From positions 744,001-808,000 of the forward strand of contig NZ_CANMUW010000001.1 of NCBI RefSeq assembly GCF_947501225.1: 64,000 nucleotides of DNA. The letters run 5' to 3'. Below the pieces are notes generated by a model that was given only the letters and a program-made list of their open reading frames with translations, ran no database searches and had not been told where the DNA came from. Position numbers and translations under genes: made by a program. This document shows positions 9,196 to 18,232 of the stretch, piece after piece. This DNA comes from an uncultured Shewanella sp. GTDB lineage: Bacteria > Pseudomonadota > Gammaproteobacteria > Enterobacterales > Shewanellaceae. Within the stretch, counting starts at the first letter, position 1, and every line of letters begins with the position of its first letter.

Positions 9196-11271
9196 CTATT
9201 CAGCGTCAGCTTTAGTTATCTCTTCTAACTTTGCTTCATGGTCAAGCTTAAAGTCAGGCATCTCTTTACCGTCATTTTTCAGGTAGTGATCCATCCAGCG
9301 CATCAGACGCAGGTTGTAATCATATTGAGCGGCGACCTTCTTGTTACCGTGGCCTTCACCCGGATAATAGACCAGACGTACATCTTTCCCCTGCACCTTC
9401 ATGTAGCGGTAAAGCTCCATAGATTGAGCCGGGTGAACACGGGGATCATCCTTACCATGCATGATCAGCAGCGGAGTCTCTGACTGGCCCGCCCAGTAGA
9501 TAGGACTGCGCTCCAGGTACCACTGCCACTTGTCCCATGGGTATGAGCGGGCATGTACTAAGTGCATCTCGTTGGAGATATCTGTGGTTCCAAACTTAGA
9601 CAGCTGGTTGGTTACACCGACAAACATTACGCTGGCAGCGAAATGTTTGGTCAGTTTTGTTGCCGCCCATGCCGATGCATAGCCACCGTAAGAGCCACCG
9701 GTAATACCGACTTTCTTACTGTCTACTAACCCCATGTCGACTAAGTGGTCTTTAAAGTCCACTAAATCATCAAACTCTTTGCCTGCATAATCGTTCTGTC
9801 CAAGTTTAGAGTAGTCGACCCCTTTACCCGTACTGCCACGATAGTTTGGATAGAATACGGCATAACCTTGAGCGGCCGCCATCTGACCCGGACGTGAGTA
9901 GTTGGTTACCCAACCATCTTTATCATGGCTCTCCGGACCGCCGTGTACCGACATTATCAGCGGGTAACGTTGGCCTTTTTTATAGTCTAACGGGTAGATC
10001 AACACACCACCGATATCGACACCATCGCGGGCCTTGAGTTCGATACTCTCCTGTTTAGCGAATCGCTTCTCCTCTAACCAGGCGTTTGAATGTGTCAGAC
10101 GTGTCTGCTTGTGCTTGCTGCCGCGGAGCATAAACACTTCGTTCGGGTGCTCGGCCGTATTGCCTTTTAAGACTACGGTAGCATCTGAATCTGAGATACT
10201 CAGCTTGCCGGCGATGAATCTGCCGCCTTTTACCACCTCTTTGTATTTAGTCTTGCCCGGTTTGATGGTGGCAACTACCGACTGAGTGTCAACATTTGCG
10301 ATCAGATACAGGGTGTTCTCATCGTTAGCCCACTCAAAATCGGCCACATGCCCCTTGAAGTCAGGTAACCAATCGGTGACTTCCCCGGTTTTGACATTAC
10401 CCAGAAACAAGCGTCCGGTTGCCGGGTCGTGCTTATCTTCGGCACCGTGTATGGCGATATATTTACCATCATGGGAGAACTCGGCTGCGCCTAATTTGCC
10501 TTCGGTAATGAATGTCGTCATGGTCTTCTGCGTGGCGATATCGACTATCTGCCACTTAGACTTCATGTATTTATCATCGATCAGAGCCGTAGGCTGAGTC
10601 TTGATTAGCAGCGTATCTCCCTTTGGAGACCAATGCATATCGGAGACATATCCTTCAATATCCATCGCCTTAGGTTTCAGTGGCTTGTCGGTGATGGCCA
10701 GGTCAACAATAAATAACTGCTTATTTTTCAGATTCTCTTCGTAGATCTCGGCCTTAAAGCCCAGCTCCTTGAGTTTCTTTTCAGACTTCTCTTTGGCCGG
10801 CATGGCTAAAAGAGCGATCTGCTTGTTATCTTCACTTAGAGAGAAGTGCCCGATATCTGTGCCATCGAGCGACATGGTTTTCAGCGCCTGACCACCGTTA
10901 AATGGGATCTGATATAGGTTGACGAATTTATCCTCTCCCATCTTGGCAAGAAAATAGATCAATGTTCCGTCATTAGACCACTGGATCTGTTTGATATTCA
11001 CCTGGCCCGTGATGTAAGGGCGCTCAACGCCTTTATCGTCGACAAGATATAGCTCGCCCCAATTCAAGCCATCTTTGTCCTGATAAAGTTTTCTCGGCAC
11101 CGAGCGGGTGAAAGCGACACTGTCACCGTCAGGGCTTACCTGTACTTGAGTCACCTGCTGCAGTGTTGCCAACTCTTCGGCCGTGATTGCGTCGTTTGCT
11201 GAAGCGGAGAAGCTCAGCAGGCCTACAGCAATAGCTAAAGCATGTTTGGCATGTTTTATCTTCTTGTTCAT
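9196..11271 (-). CDS. Secreted S9-family prolyl oligopeptidase / acylaminoacyl peptidase
   Basis: A 691-aa enzyme with a signal peptide (HALAIAVGLLSFSASAND). Residues ~30-400 form a WD40-like beta-propeller (TolB/DPP-IV type repeats). The C-terminal ~260 residues are an alpha/beta-hydrolase domain with the nucleophile Ser in GGSYGGYAS, the acid in DDPRVHP and the catalytic His in GEGHGNK. The family removes acylated or short N-terminal residues from peptides. The signal peptide puts this one in the periplasm or outside, which fits protein scavenging. It is monocistronic with a strong terminator. Confidence 0.88.
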   Translation of the reverse strand: MNKKIKHAKHALAIAVGLLSFSASANDAITAEELATLQQVTQVQVSPDGDSVAFTRSVPRKLYQDKDGLNWGELYLVDDKGVERPYITGQVNIKQIQWSNDGTLIYFLAKMGEDKFVNLYQIPFNGGQALKTMSLDGTDIGHFSLSEDNKQIALLAMPAKEKSEKKLKELGFKAEIYEENLKNKQLFIVDLAITDKPLKPKAMDIEGYVSDMHWSPKGDTLLIKTQPTALIDDKYMKSKWQIVDIATQKTMTTFITEGKLGAAEFSHDGKYIAIHGAEDKHDPATGRLFLGNVKTGEVTDWLPDFKGHVADFEWANDENTLYLIANVDTQSVVATIKPGKTKYKEVVKGGRFIAGKLSISDSDATVVLKGNTAEHPNEVFMLRGSKHKQTRLTHSNAWLEEKRFAKQESIELKARDGVDIGGVLIYPLDYKKGQRYPLIMSVHGGPESHDKDGWVTNYSRPGQMAAAQGYAVFYPNYRGSTGKGVDYSKLGQNDYAGKEFDDLVDFKDHLVDMGLVDSKKVGITGGSYGGYASAWAATKLTKHFAASVMFVGVTNQLSKFGTTDISNEMHLVHARSYPWDKWQWYLERSPIYWAGQSETPLLIMHGKDDPRVHPAQSMELYRYMKVQGKDVRLVYYPGEGHGNKKVAAQYDYNLRLMRWMDHYLKNDGKEMPDFKLDHEAKLEEITKADAE

Positions 11272-11404
11272 GAAAGTAATGACTCCGGTTATCTTTATTT
11301 TATTTTTGTCATCTTGATCTGGTCGGGCATTATAGGTTCAATCGATACAAAACGAAAACAAATCTCATACAAAGCTCCCTATTTTCGGTAATGAAACGAT
11401 CTTG

Positions 11405-11426
11405 CCCTGCCGGTTTCCCGACAGGG
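11405..11426 (-). terminator. Hairpin after the TonB-dependent receptor gene
   Basis: The minus strand reads CCCTGTCGG-GAAA-CCGGCAGGG, a 9-bp stem with one G-U pair and a stable GAAA tetraloop, 12 bases past the receptor stop. The following sequence has few U residues, so it may stabilise the 3' end rather than terminate. Confidence 0.45.
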
Positions 11427-11438
11427 GCTGGGTTGGGA

Positions 11439-13358
11439 TCAGAAGAGGTAACGATATTGGACCTGTAGTGTGCGAGGGGCACCGAATGATGCGATGGGGT
11501 ACTCGGCACGGTGTCCATGCTTGAAGATACTCTGGGTCACTTCACTATCGAAAAGGTTATCTATGGTAAGTGATATCTGCTGATTTAGATCTGACGTTAA
11601 CCAATATTGTGCGCCCACACTTGCAATAATATAGTCACCTGCGGTCAGCCCATAATCGAGGAATTTACCCACATATTTGCCGCTGAGCCAGAAGTTCAGC
11701 TCGTCAGTGGTTTGATAGTTGAGCATGGTGAAGCCTGTGAACTCTGGTACTCGTGAGATCTGCTCTCCCGTATCCCGGCGCTTGGCGTTGGCATAGCCGG
11801 CACTGAATTCAAACTCCAGCTCCTCGGTCAAGTCAGTGACCAGGTGAAAGTCGGCGCCGTAGCTGGTGACATCGCCCGCAACATTGTTGTATTGCCAAAC
11901 GGCATTACCGAGATCGGTTGCCTCAATCAGGTTATCGATATTTCGCCAAAAAGCATCGAAGGTGATATGTGTCTCTCCCTGGAAGCTGATTCCCAGGTTA
12001 ATATTTTGGCTCGTTTCAGATTCCAGCTCCGGATTACCCAGGGTACCGACCTGAGATTGCGATTCATAAGCCGTGGGTTGGCGATAGCCATTGGCAATGG
12101 AGCCTCTGAGTGCCCATTGCTTGCTGAGCAGGTGGGTGATGCCTAATGAGCCAATCCAGTGCTGATCGCTGTTTGAGATACGGTTGAACCTTACACCCAT
12201 GGAGAGCGCCGTGTCGGGCAGGGCATCAAATGTTGGCTGGTACTGGATAAAGGCTGCGTAGTTATCGTCTCTCTCTGCAACAAACTCCATCACCTCATCG
12301 GCACCATCATATTGTTGAAATTCAACGCCGCCGAGTAGTTGTGAACCCGCATGGGTAAGATAATTTGCCGATATTGTGGCACCTATATCGGTAAAGCCCC
12401 AGTAGGAGTTCCAGTAGGGGACCTCAATATTTCCCTGCTCATCCTTGGTTATCTCACTGTAATGAGAATCCCACTTCTGGTGATGAACCTTAGTTTGTAG
12501 CAGCAGTTGCTCGCTGGCCTGGTATTGCCAATCAAGATAGGAGAGTTGTTGCTCTCTATCGTTCTCACTTAAGATTGCATTGTATGCCAGCGGGCGCTCG
12601 AGCCGCCCCTTGTTCAGCTGAGTAAACAGGCTGACACTATGTTTATCATTGGGTTGCCAGCGGAGCTTGCCGCTGAAATTATTCATCCGATAGCCACGCT
12701 CTTTATCTAAGGCTGCAGTAGGGGAGTACTCCTCATCGGGCCAGAGTTGATATCCTTCCGATTGGCTGCTGCTGGCACTGAGTGTGTATTGAACCTCGCC
12801 CACTTCGGCACTGACGAAGGCACCAGCATCATAGCTTGGCAATGTGTCGGCAGATAGTGAGACCTCCCCCTGATCATGGCCCTGGTATTGCTTGGTAATT
12901 ATGTTAATTACACCCGCGATGGCGTCGGATCCGTAGATGGCACCTTGTCCGCCTTTAATCACCTCGATGCGCTCGATCATCATAGGGTTGATTGTGTCGG
13001 TATAGGTTGAGCCGTAGAGACGGTTGTTTAGTCTGTTGCCGTCAATCAACCATAAGATATCTTTAGGGCGGCTGCCTTGCAGGGAGTAATCGGTATCGGT
13101 ATGACGGCCCGCCCGTCCGTTAGCGAAAAGCCCGGGAACGAACTGAGTGAGTATCTTGTTAATATCAACACTACCGGCTTGTACAATCATATCCTGGCTT
13201 ATGATGGTAACATCACTGCCCAGTGAGACATTGTTGTAGGTTCCCTCCGTTTGATATTCAATGCCATGAACCGATATTCTTTCTATATCATCTTCAGCAA
13301 TTGCGTAATTAGATAATAAAATCATAATTAAGGCATGGCTGTATTTAAGTTTCAACAT
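11439..13358 (-). CDS. TonB-dependent outer-membrane receptor, probably for nickel or a nickel chelate
   Basis: A 639-aa receptor with a signal peptide (MLKLKYSHALIMILLSNYAIA), a TonB-box-like stretch directly after it (DDIERISVHG), a plug domain to about residue 160 (QGSRPKDILWLIDGNRLNN, IERIEVIKGGQGAIYGSDAIAGVINII) and a beta-barrel that ends in the typical RYLF. The barrel is the size of BtuB/CirA-like receptors. Specificity is inferred from context: nikR lies immediately upstream on the same strand, and nikABCDE is divergent next to nikR. The promoter spacer contains a 9-mer also found at the nikA promoter. Vitamin B12 or an iron chelate are the alternatives. Confidence 0.82.
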   Translation of the reverse strand: MLKLKYSHALIMILLSNYAIAEDDIERISVHGIEYQTEGTYNNVSLGSDVTIISQDMIVQAGSVDINKILTQFVPGLFANGRAGRHTDTDYSLQGSRPKDILWLIDGNRLNNRLYGSTYTDTINPMMIERIEVIKGGQGAIYGSDAIAGVINIITKQYQGHDQGEVSLSADTLPSYDAGAFVSAEVGEVQYTLSASSSQSEGYQLWPDEEYSPTAALDKERGYRMNNFSGKLRWQPNDKHSVSLFTQLNKGRLERPLAYNAILSENDREQQLSYLDWQYQASEQLLLQTKVHHQKWDSHYSEITKDEQGNIEVPYWNSYWGFTDIGATISANYLTHAGSQLLGGVEFQQYDGADEVMEFVAERDDNYAAFIQYQPTFDALPDTALSMGVRFNRISNSDQHWIGSLGITHLLSKQWALRGSIANGYRQPTAYESQSQVGTLGNPELESETSQNINLGISFQGETHITFDAFWRNIDNLIEATDLGNAVWQYNNVAGDVTSYGADFHLVTDLTEELEFEFSAGYANAKRRDTGEQISRVPEFTGFTMLNYQTTDELNFWLSGKYVGKFLDYGLTAGDYIIASVGAQYWLTSDLNQQISLTIDNLFDSEVTQSIFKHGHRAEYPIASFGAPRTLQVQYRYLF

Positions 13359-13477
13359 TAGTTCAATCCCTTTATTTATTTTTCGTTTTTTGTCTTTCTG
13401 TTTTTTTGCGGATTATAAATATTTAAATGTTGAAAAAATTGCGCTAGATCATTATTGAATCGTTTGATGTGAAAAAA

Positions 13478-13506
13478 ATTATAAAAGTATTACTGGTTTT
13501 TTTGAA
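13478..13506 (-). promoter_or_regulatory. Promoter of the receptor gene with a possible NikR element
   Basis: On the minus strand TTCAAA and a perfect TATAAT are 17 bp apart. The spacer contains AGTAATACT, the complement of the AGTATTACT at the nikA promoter, where a bound repressor would block RNA polymerase. Confidence 0.55.
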
Positions 13507-13514
13507 GTATAAAA

Positions 13515-13545
13515 AAGGCGATACATAATAAATAAGTATCGCCTT
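13515..13545 (-). terminator. Rho-independent terminator of nikR
   Basis: A 10-bp stem (AAGGCGATAC / GTATCGCCTT) with an 11-base loop is followed on the minus strand by TTTTTT. It lies 31 bases past the nikR stop and separates nikR from the receptor gene. Confidence 0.85.
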
Positions 13546-13576
13546 AGCTGGGGATTATACTGATTGTCAGAGCCGG

Positions 13577-13987
13577 TTAAACGATTCCTGCCCGGCTGAG
13601 GCGGGCAACTTTAACCCCCTTAAGTGCTGAGATCTGATTAACCAGCAGATTGACCTCAGATGCCTGTCCCTTGATGATGATGGTTTCCAAACAGTTATGA
13701 TGATCCACATGGACATGGGTACTGCACAGCACATGGACCAAGTGGTTATGTTGGATCTCGATCAGTTTTTCTGACAGTCCGCGCTGATGGTGGTCAAACA
13801 CTAAGGTGAGTACGCCTACCACATCTTCCTTGCTGGTATTCCACTGTTTATCGACGATTCGGTCCCTGAACAGGTCCCTGATATATTCGGAACGGGAGTG
13901 GTAACCACGCTCTTGTTGATCTAACTCAATCTCATTAAACAATGACTCTGGCAGGGAGACGGTAAAGCGGATAGTTTCGTCGGACAT
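13577..13987 (-). CDS. nikR: Nickel-responsive transcriptional regulator NikR
   Basis: A 136-aa repressor of the ribbon-helix-helix type. The N-terminal ~45 residues (IRFTVSLPESLFNEIE, SRSEYIRDLFRD) form the DNA-binding domain. The C-terminal ACT-like domain has the high-affinity nickel ligands in THVHVDHHNCLE, namely two His two residues apart and the Cys, plus a further His in IQHNH. The length is close to E. coli NikR (133 aa). NikR binds DNA when nickel is plentiful and shuts off uptake. It sits between the receptor and nikABCDE, which is the basis for assigning the whole block to nickel. Confidence 0.95.
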   Translation of the reverse strand: MSDETIRFTVSLPESLFNEIELDQQERGYHSRSEYIRDLFRDRIVDKQWNTSKEDVVGVLTLVFDHHQRGLSEKLIEIQHNHLVHVLCSTHVHVDHHNCLETIIIKGQASEVNLLVNQISALKGVKVARLSRAGIV

Positions 13988-14122
13988 AATCGATAGATAC
14001 TTAAATGCTAATGTAGCTCTAGTATCCTATACATATTGTACCAATGCATTAAACGGAGAGTGATCTTGGTCAAGTATGTTCATTTTTTCTCGGCAAATAA
14101 GCAGTTAAGCCGAATCGGACAG

Positions 14123-14154
14123 TTGTAGTGTTACGAATCTGAAAGTAGTATTAC
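14123..14154 (+). promoter_or_regulatory. nikA promoter with two GTAGTRTTAC repeats
   Basis: TTGTAG and TAGTAT are spaced 17 bp and could serve as -35 and -10. GTAGTGTTAC (14125-14134) and GTAGTATTAC (14145-14154) are direct repeats exactly 20 bp apart and overlap both elements. The second contains AGTATTACT, also present in the receptor promoter. I propose this as the NikR operator. It differs from the E. coli GTATGA-N16-TCATAC form, so this is inference. Confidence 0.5.
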
Positions 14155-14183
14155 TCATCTTTTCTGATATCAGGCGTTAATCG

Positions 14184-15722
14184 GTGAGAACAGTATTCGT
14201 TATTATTACACTTTGTTGCTCTTTAGCTTTTACGAATTTAGCTACGGCTCAACCTAAGACGTTAACTATTGCCTTAGGTGCAGAGCCGGATAGCGGTTTC
14301 GATCCGATTTATGGATGGGGTAAATATAACGCCCCTCTGTTTCAGTCATCGTTAATAAGACGGGATGAACAATTAAATCTGACACCTGATTTAGCCGTTT
14401 CCTGGAAACTATCTAAAGATAAATTAATTTGGGATGTAAATATCAGAGAGGATGTACTATTTAGTGATGGTTCACGATTAACGCCCGATGATATAAAGTT
14501 TACCTTCGATACTGCAAAAAAAGCGGCAAGTGTTCATGACTTGACGAACTTATCTAAAGTCACCATCACCTCCAAAAACTCACTGTCATTTGAATTAATA
14601 AAGCCCGATATTAACTTTATTGATAATCTTATTAATGTGGCGGTTGTTCCTGCTCAATTATATAAATCTGGTTATGGTCAGTTACCTACCGGAACAGGGC
14701 CCTTCGAGTTGGTTCGATGGGATAGGGGACAACAGCTAATCGCTAAGGTCAATCCCTACTATTATGGCCAGAAGCCTTTTTTTGAAAAGCTGATCATAGT
14801 GTTCAGCGATGAGGAGAGCCGCTACTCCCGCTTGGCTGCCGGTCAACTGGATCTGGCCGCCATAGCACCGCGCTATGCACAGCTTTTGCCGTCAGGCTTT
14901 AAATTATGGAGTGTAGAGACGGTCGATAACCGCGGGATCTCCTGGCCTATGGAGAAGGTGCAAGATGCCGACATAGGCAATGATGTTACCTCTCAGTTGG
15001 CTATCCGCCAGGCTGTGGACAGGGTGATAGATCGTGATGTACTCGTGAATCTGTTACTCGATGGCCACGCCACAGCGGCATTTTCTATTGCAGATGGCTT
15101 GCCCTGGGGGCCGGTCGAGACTCCCGAACAGGTTTCTCCCGACGAGCAGTTGTCTCAGGCTGTGGAGATACTTGAGCAATCGGGCTGGGAGCTTATCGAT
15201 GGCATCCGCCAAAAGCAGGGCCTCAGGGCGAGCATGACACTCTACTACCTTGCCGGCGACAGCATACGTGAGCAGTTGGCACTGACGGTGGCGCAGATGG
15301 TTAAGCCACTGGGAATTGAGATAATGCCGAGAGGAGAAAGTTGGGAGAATATCTATAAGCATATGCATAATCAGCCTGTGCTATTTGGTTTCGGTAGCCA
15401 CTCGGCCAGTGAGGTGAGATTTGTTCATCACAGCCAATATCGGGGGAAGGATTACTATAACGCAGGCTATTATTTCAATGCCGAGTTAGATGCTGTGCTC
15501 GACAGCGCCAGACATGCCGCGTCCTGGCAGGAGTCACTACCCTATTGGAGAGACGCTCAGGCATTGATTCGTCAGGATCTTCCCTGGACCTGGCTGGTGA
15601 ACCTCAGGCATCTCTACGCGGCTAACCGCTGTCTCGATCTCGCTGAGCCAGGAGTCGAACCTCATGGCCATGGCTGGCCGTTAGCCAATAACATCAGCCA
15701 GTGGCGCTGGACATGTCGCTAA
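14184..15722 (+). CDS. nikA: Nickel ABC transporter substrate-binding protein
   Basis: A 512-aa periplasmic binding protein of the SBP_bac_5 (oligopeptide/nickel) family. A signal peptide ends near LATAQP. The family start of the mature protein is seen in LTIALGAEPDSGFDPIYGWG, followed by DLAVSWKLSKDKLIWDVNIREDVLFSDGS-type sequence with the characteristic 'W.F.LR..V.F.DG' pattern. The start is a GTG at 14184 since no ATG gives a full signal peptide. The next gene overlaps its end. The nickel assignment rests on nikR next door and on family similarity, and an oligopeptide or metallophore ligand remains possible. Confidence 0.88.
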   Translation: MRTVFVIITLCCSLAFTNLATAQPKTLTIALGAEPDSGFDPIYGWGKYNAPLFQSSLIRRDEQLNLTPDLAVSWKLSKDKLIWDVNIREDVLFSDGSRLTPDDIKFTFDTAKKAASVHDLTNLSKVTITSKNSLSFELIKPDINFIDNLINVAVVPAQLYKSGYGQLPTGTGPFELVRWDRGQQLIAKVNPYYYGQKPFFEKLIIVFSDEESRYSRLAAGQLDLAAIAPRYAQLLPSGFKLWSVETVDNRGISWPMEKVQDADIGNDVTSQLAIRQAVDRVIDRDVLVNLLLDGHATAAFSIADGLPWGPVETPEQVSPDEQLSQAVEILEQSGWELIDGIRQKQGLRASMTLYYLAGDSIREQLALTVAQMVKPLGIEIMPRGESWENIYKHMHNQPVLFGFGSHSASEVRFVHHSQYRGKDYYNAGYYFNAELDAVLDSARHAASWQESLPYWRDAQALIRQDLPWTWLVNLRHLYAANRCLDLAEPGVEPHGHGWPLANNISQWRWTCR

Positions 15723-16705
15723 GCAATCCATTTCGGCTCAGGTCTCGTTCATTGTTATCGACGGGCTTAAGGCTGGCATTGCAACTGATCTTAGTGGTGC
15801 TGTTAGCCTATCTCTTGCTTGCCTTCTCGCCGCTGGACCCGATTAACAGCTACCTTAACGGTAACCTTTTCGGCATTTCGGCCGAGCAGAAAGCGGCACT
15901 GATCTCCTCTCTGGGGCTGGATCAGTCTGTGGCTCAACGCATGTGGCATTGGTTTTTTGAACTTGTTCAGGGGAACTTAGGTTTTTCACAGCTCTACCAG
16001 CAGAGTGTGCTCGATATCATCAAAGAGCGCTTACCCCTCTCTCTGCTTCTTATCGGCTTGAGTTGGATCTGCTCCCTTTTTCTGGGTTACGGTTTCGGTT
16101 TGTTGGCCGGTCTCTATCGGGGAGGTTGGCCGGATAGGTTTATACGCAACGGCGCCTGGTTAGTGGCATCAGTCCCTTCGTTTTGGTTAGGCATGCTACT
16201 GATAAGCTTGTTCTCTGTGGCATTGAGTTTAACGCCTGTGTGTTGTGCGGCCCCTCTTGGAATGCAGTTCGGCGAGCAGAGCCTGTTGAGTATGGGGCAC
16301 CACTTGATACTTCCGGTATTAACACTGACCCTGGTTCATATGGCGCCGATTGTGCTGCATACAAGGGAAAAGGTGATCGATGTTCTCGAGAGCGACTTTG
16401 TCGAGTACTCCCGCCTGCACGGAGACAGCAATGCCTCAGTGTTAAGGTATCACGTGATTAAAAACAGTTTATTGCCTGCAGTCGTACTGCACTTTGCCAG
16501 TTTTGCCGAGTTATTCGGCGGCTCTATCCTGGCCGAAACCGTGTTTAACTTTCCCGGGTTAGGTGCGACGCTGGTAAAAGCCGGATTGGCCAACGATACG
16601 GCGTTATTGATGGGCTGTACCCTGATATCGGCGGTGCTAGTCTTTATCGGTAATCTGACTGCCAACGGTCTGGCCAGATCTTTGCTGCCCGGAGAGAGAA
16701 GATGA
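15713..16705 (+). CDS. nikB: Nickel ABC transporter permease NikB
   Basis: A 330-aa inner-membrane permease of the BPD type with about six transmembrane helices. The family's LDPINSYLNGN stretch after helix 1 and the EAA loop (near HGDSNASVLRYHVIKNSLLPAV) are present. The frame is open from a GTG at 15701, but the ATG at 15713 overlaps the nikA stop by 10 bases and yields the usual N-terminus (MSLSNPFRLR). The adjacent gene starts inside its end, so the operon is translationally coupled. Confidence 0.88.
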   Translation: MSLSNPFRLRSRSLLSTGLRLALQLILVVLLAYLLLAFSPLDPINSYLNGNLFGISAEQKAALISSLGLDQSVAQRMWHWFFELVQGNLGFSQLYQQSVLDIIKERLPLSLLLIGLSWICSLFLGYGFGLLAGLYRGGWPDRFIRNGAWLVASVPSFWLGMLLISLFSVALSLTPVCCAAPLGMQFGEQSLLSMGHHLILPVLTLTLVHMAPIVLHTREKVIDVLESDFVEYSRLHGDSNASVLRYHVIKNSLLPAVVLHFASFAELFGGSILAETVFNFPGLGATLVKAGLANDTALLMGCTLISAVLVFIGNLTANGLARSLLPGERR

Positions 16706-17532
16706 AGCAAGCCCTTAAGCAACCCAAACTGCTTGTTTTGTTAACCTGTCTGATAACCTTGATTATCATTGCACTTCTTTGGCCTACCTCGGGCACCGAA
16801 ATCTCGCTGCTAAACAAGAATCAACCGCCGTCTCTCGCTCATCTGTTTGGTACCGATTGGATGGGCCGGGATCTCTTCAGTCGAAGTCTCAAGGCGCTAT
16901 TGACAAGCTTCTATACCGGGGGACTGGCAGTGATACTGAGCTGTCTATTTGCCCTGTTGCTAGCCATGATTGCCCTGTTCAGTCCTGGCTGGCGCTGGTG
17001 TGTGGATCTGCTGGTGGACGTATTCATGTCGCTGCCACACCTCTTGTTGCTTATCCTGCTGGCGTTGGTTTTTGGTGGTGCTCAACATGGATTGATCATG
17101 GCGATAGCTTTGAGTCACTGGCCCAAGCTGACAAGGCTTTTGTGTTTCGAGATGCAGACAATCGCTAATGCTCCCTATTTTCAGCTGGCGCAACAGTTCG
17201 GTCAATCTCCTATGGTTGTGATACGGCGTCACATGTTGCCCCATGTGATCCCACAGTGGCTGGTAGGGGGCGTGTTGCTGTTTCCCCATGCGTTAACCCA
17301 CATGGCAGCGTTGACATTTTTAGGCTTTGGCCTGGATCCCGCCAATCCCTCCATGGGAGCGCTGCTCTCTCAAGCCAGTCAGTATCTTCTCACGGGGCAT
17401 TGGTGGCTAGCCCTATGTCCGGGGGGGTTATTGTTAATCTGTCTGCTGATCCTGTCATATATCGCCAGTACTTTAATCGAAGCGTTGAGACGAGGTCCTC
17501 AAACCCATATTTCCGGAGGTGAGTTTGCTTAA
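16702..17532 (+). CDS. nikC: Nickel ABC transporter permease NikC
   Basis: A 276-aa second permease with a first transmembrane helix near residues 10-28, the family motif HLFGTDWMGRDLFSR (as in OppC/NikC/DppC) at 49-63, and the EAA loop around QLAQQFGQSPMVVIRRHMLPHV. The start ATG overlaps the nikB stop (ATGA). It pairs with NikB to form the channel. Confidence 0.9.
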   Translation: MKQALKQPKLLVLLTCLITLIIIALLWPTSGTEISLLNKNQPPSLAHLFGTDWMGRDLFSRSLKALLTSFYTGGLAVILSCLFALLLAMIALFSPGWRWCVDLLVDVFMSLPHLLLLILLALVFGGAQHGLIMAIALSHWPKLTRLLCFEMQTIANAPYFQLAQQFGQSPMVVIRRHMLPHVIPQWLVGGVLLFPHALTHMAALTFLGFGLDPANPSMGALLSQASQYLLTGHWWLALCPGGLLLICLLILSYIASTLIEALRRGPQTHISGGEFA

Positions 17533-18232
17533 GGTTAATGAGTTATCGATACGCTCAGAGGAGATGAGCCTGCTGTCACCACTGAGTTTTGAGCTGATGC
17601 CGGGTAAACTGACCGGTGTGATAGGAGCCAGCGGTAGCGGTAAAAGCCTGTTGGCTCAGGCTCTGCTTGGCAGTTCGCCCAAAGGATTCAAGCTTTCGGG
17701 TGATGTGAGTCTGCCCCGGGGGCAGCGAATCGCCCTCTCGGCTCAGTCTGCAACTGTACTGGATCCGCTGCGCAGGGTTATCTCGCAGTTAATGCGGCGT
17801 GCCTCACTCTCCGCCGGGAGAGGCGATGGGTTAAGTAAGGTTGAAATCAGTCGTCAGATAGCCGTCAGTTATCCGCATCAGCTCTCCGGCGGGATGGCGA
17901 AAAAAGCGCTATTGGCTCAGGCGACCTGGCAGCAGACCGAGTTTGTGGTTGCCGATGAGCCTTGTTGTGGTTTAGACAGTGCCAATGTCATCGCGCTGTA
18001 TCAACATCTGGCACAACTTGCATCGAGTGAGCGGCGGGGCGTACTGGTGATCAGTCACAACCTTAAACAACTACTGACAGTGGCCGACGATATATTAGTG
18101 ATGAAGGAGGGACGTTTGGTCGAAAAAACGACCCCGGATAAGATACTAAAGGGGCTGTGTGCTCCTTATACTCATGCACTTTGGCAGGCCATACCCTGTA
18201 ACTGGGAGAGAAGTGATGCTGCAGTTGCATAA
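17525..18232 (+). CDS. nikD: Nickel ABC transporter ATP-binding protein NikD
   Basis: A 235-aa ATPase with Walker A GASGSGKS, signature LSGGM and Walker B FVVADEP followed by the H-loop VISHN. The signature Gln is replaced (LSGGMAKKALLAQA), as in many NikD proteins. Two starts are possible: a GTG at 17519 that lies within the Shine-Dalgarno sequence, or a TTG at 17525 that has GGAGG 5 bases upstream. I prefer the TTG. It overlaps the nikC stop. The protein is shorter than E. coli NikD (254 aa). Confidence 0.85.
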   Translation: MLKVNELSIRSEEMSLLSPLSFELMPGKLTGVIGASGSGKSLLAQALLGSSPKGFKLSGDVSLPRGQRIALSAQSATVLDPLRRVISQLMRRASLSAGRGDGLSKVEISRQIAVSYPHQLSGGMAKKALLAQATWQQTEFVVADEPCCGLDSANVIALYQHLAQLASSERRGVLVISHNLKQLLTVADDILVMKEGRLVEKTTPDKILKGLCAPYTHALWQAIPCNWERSDAAVA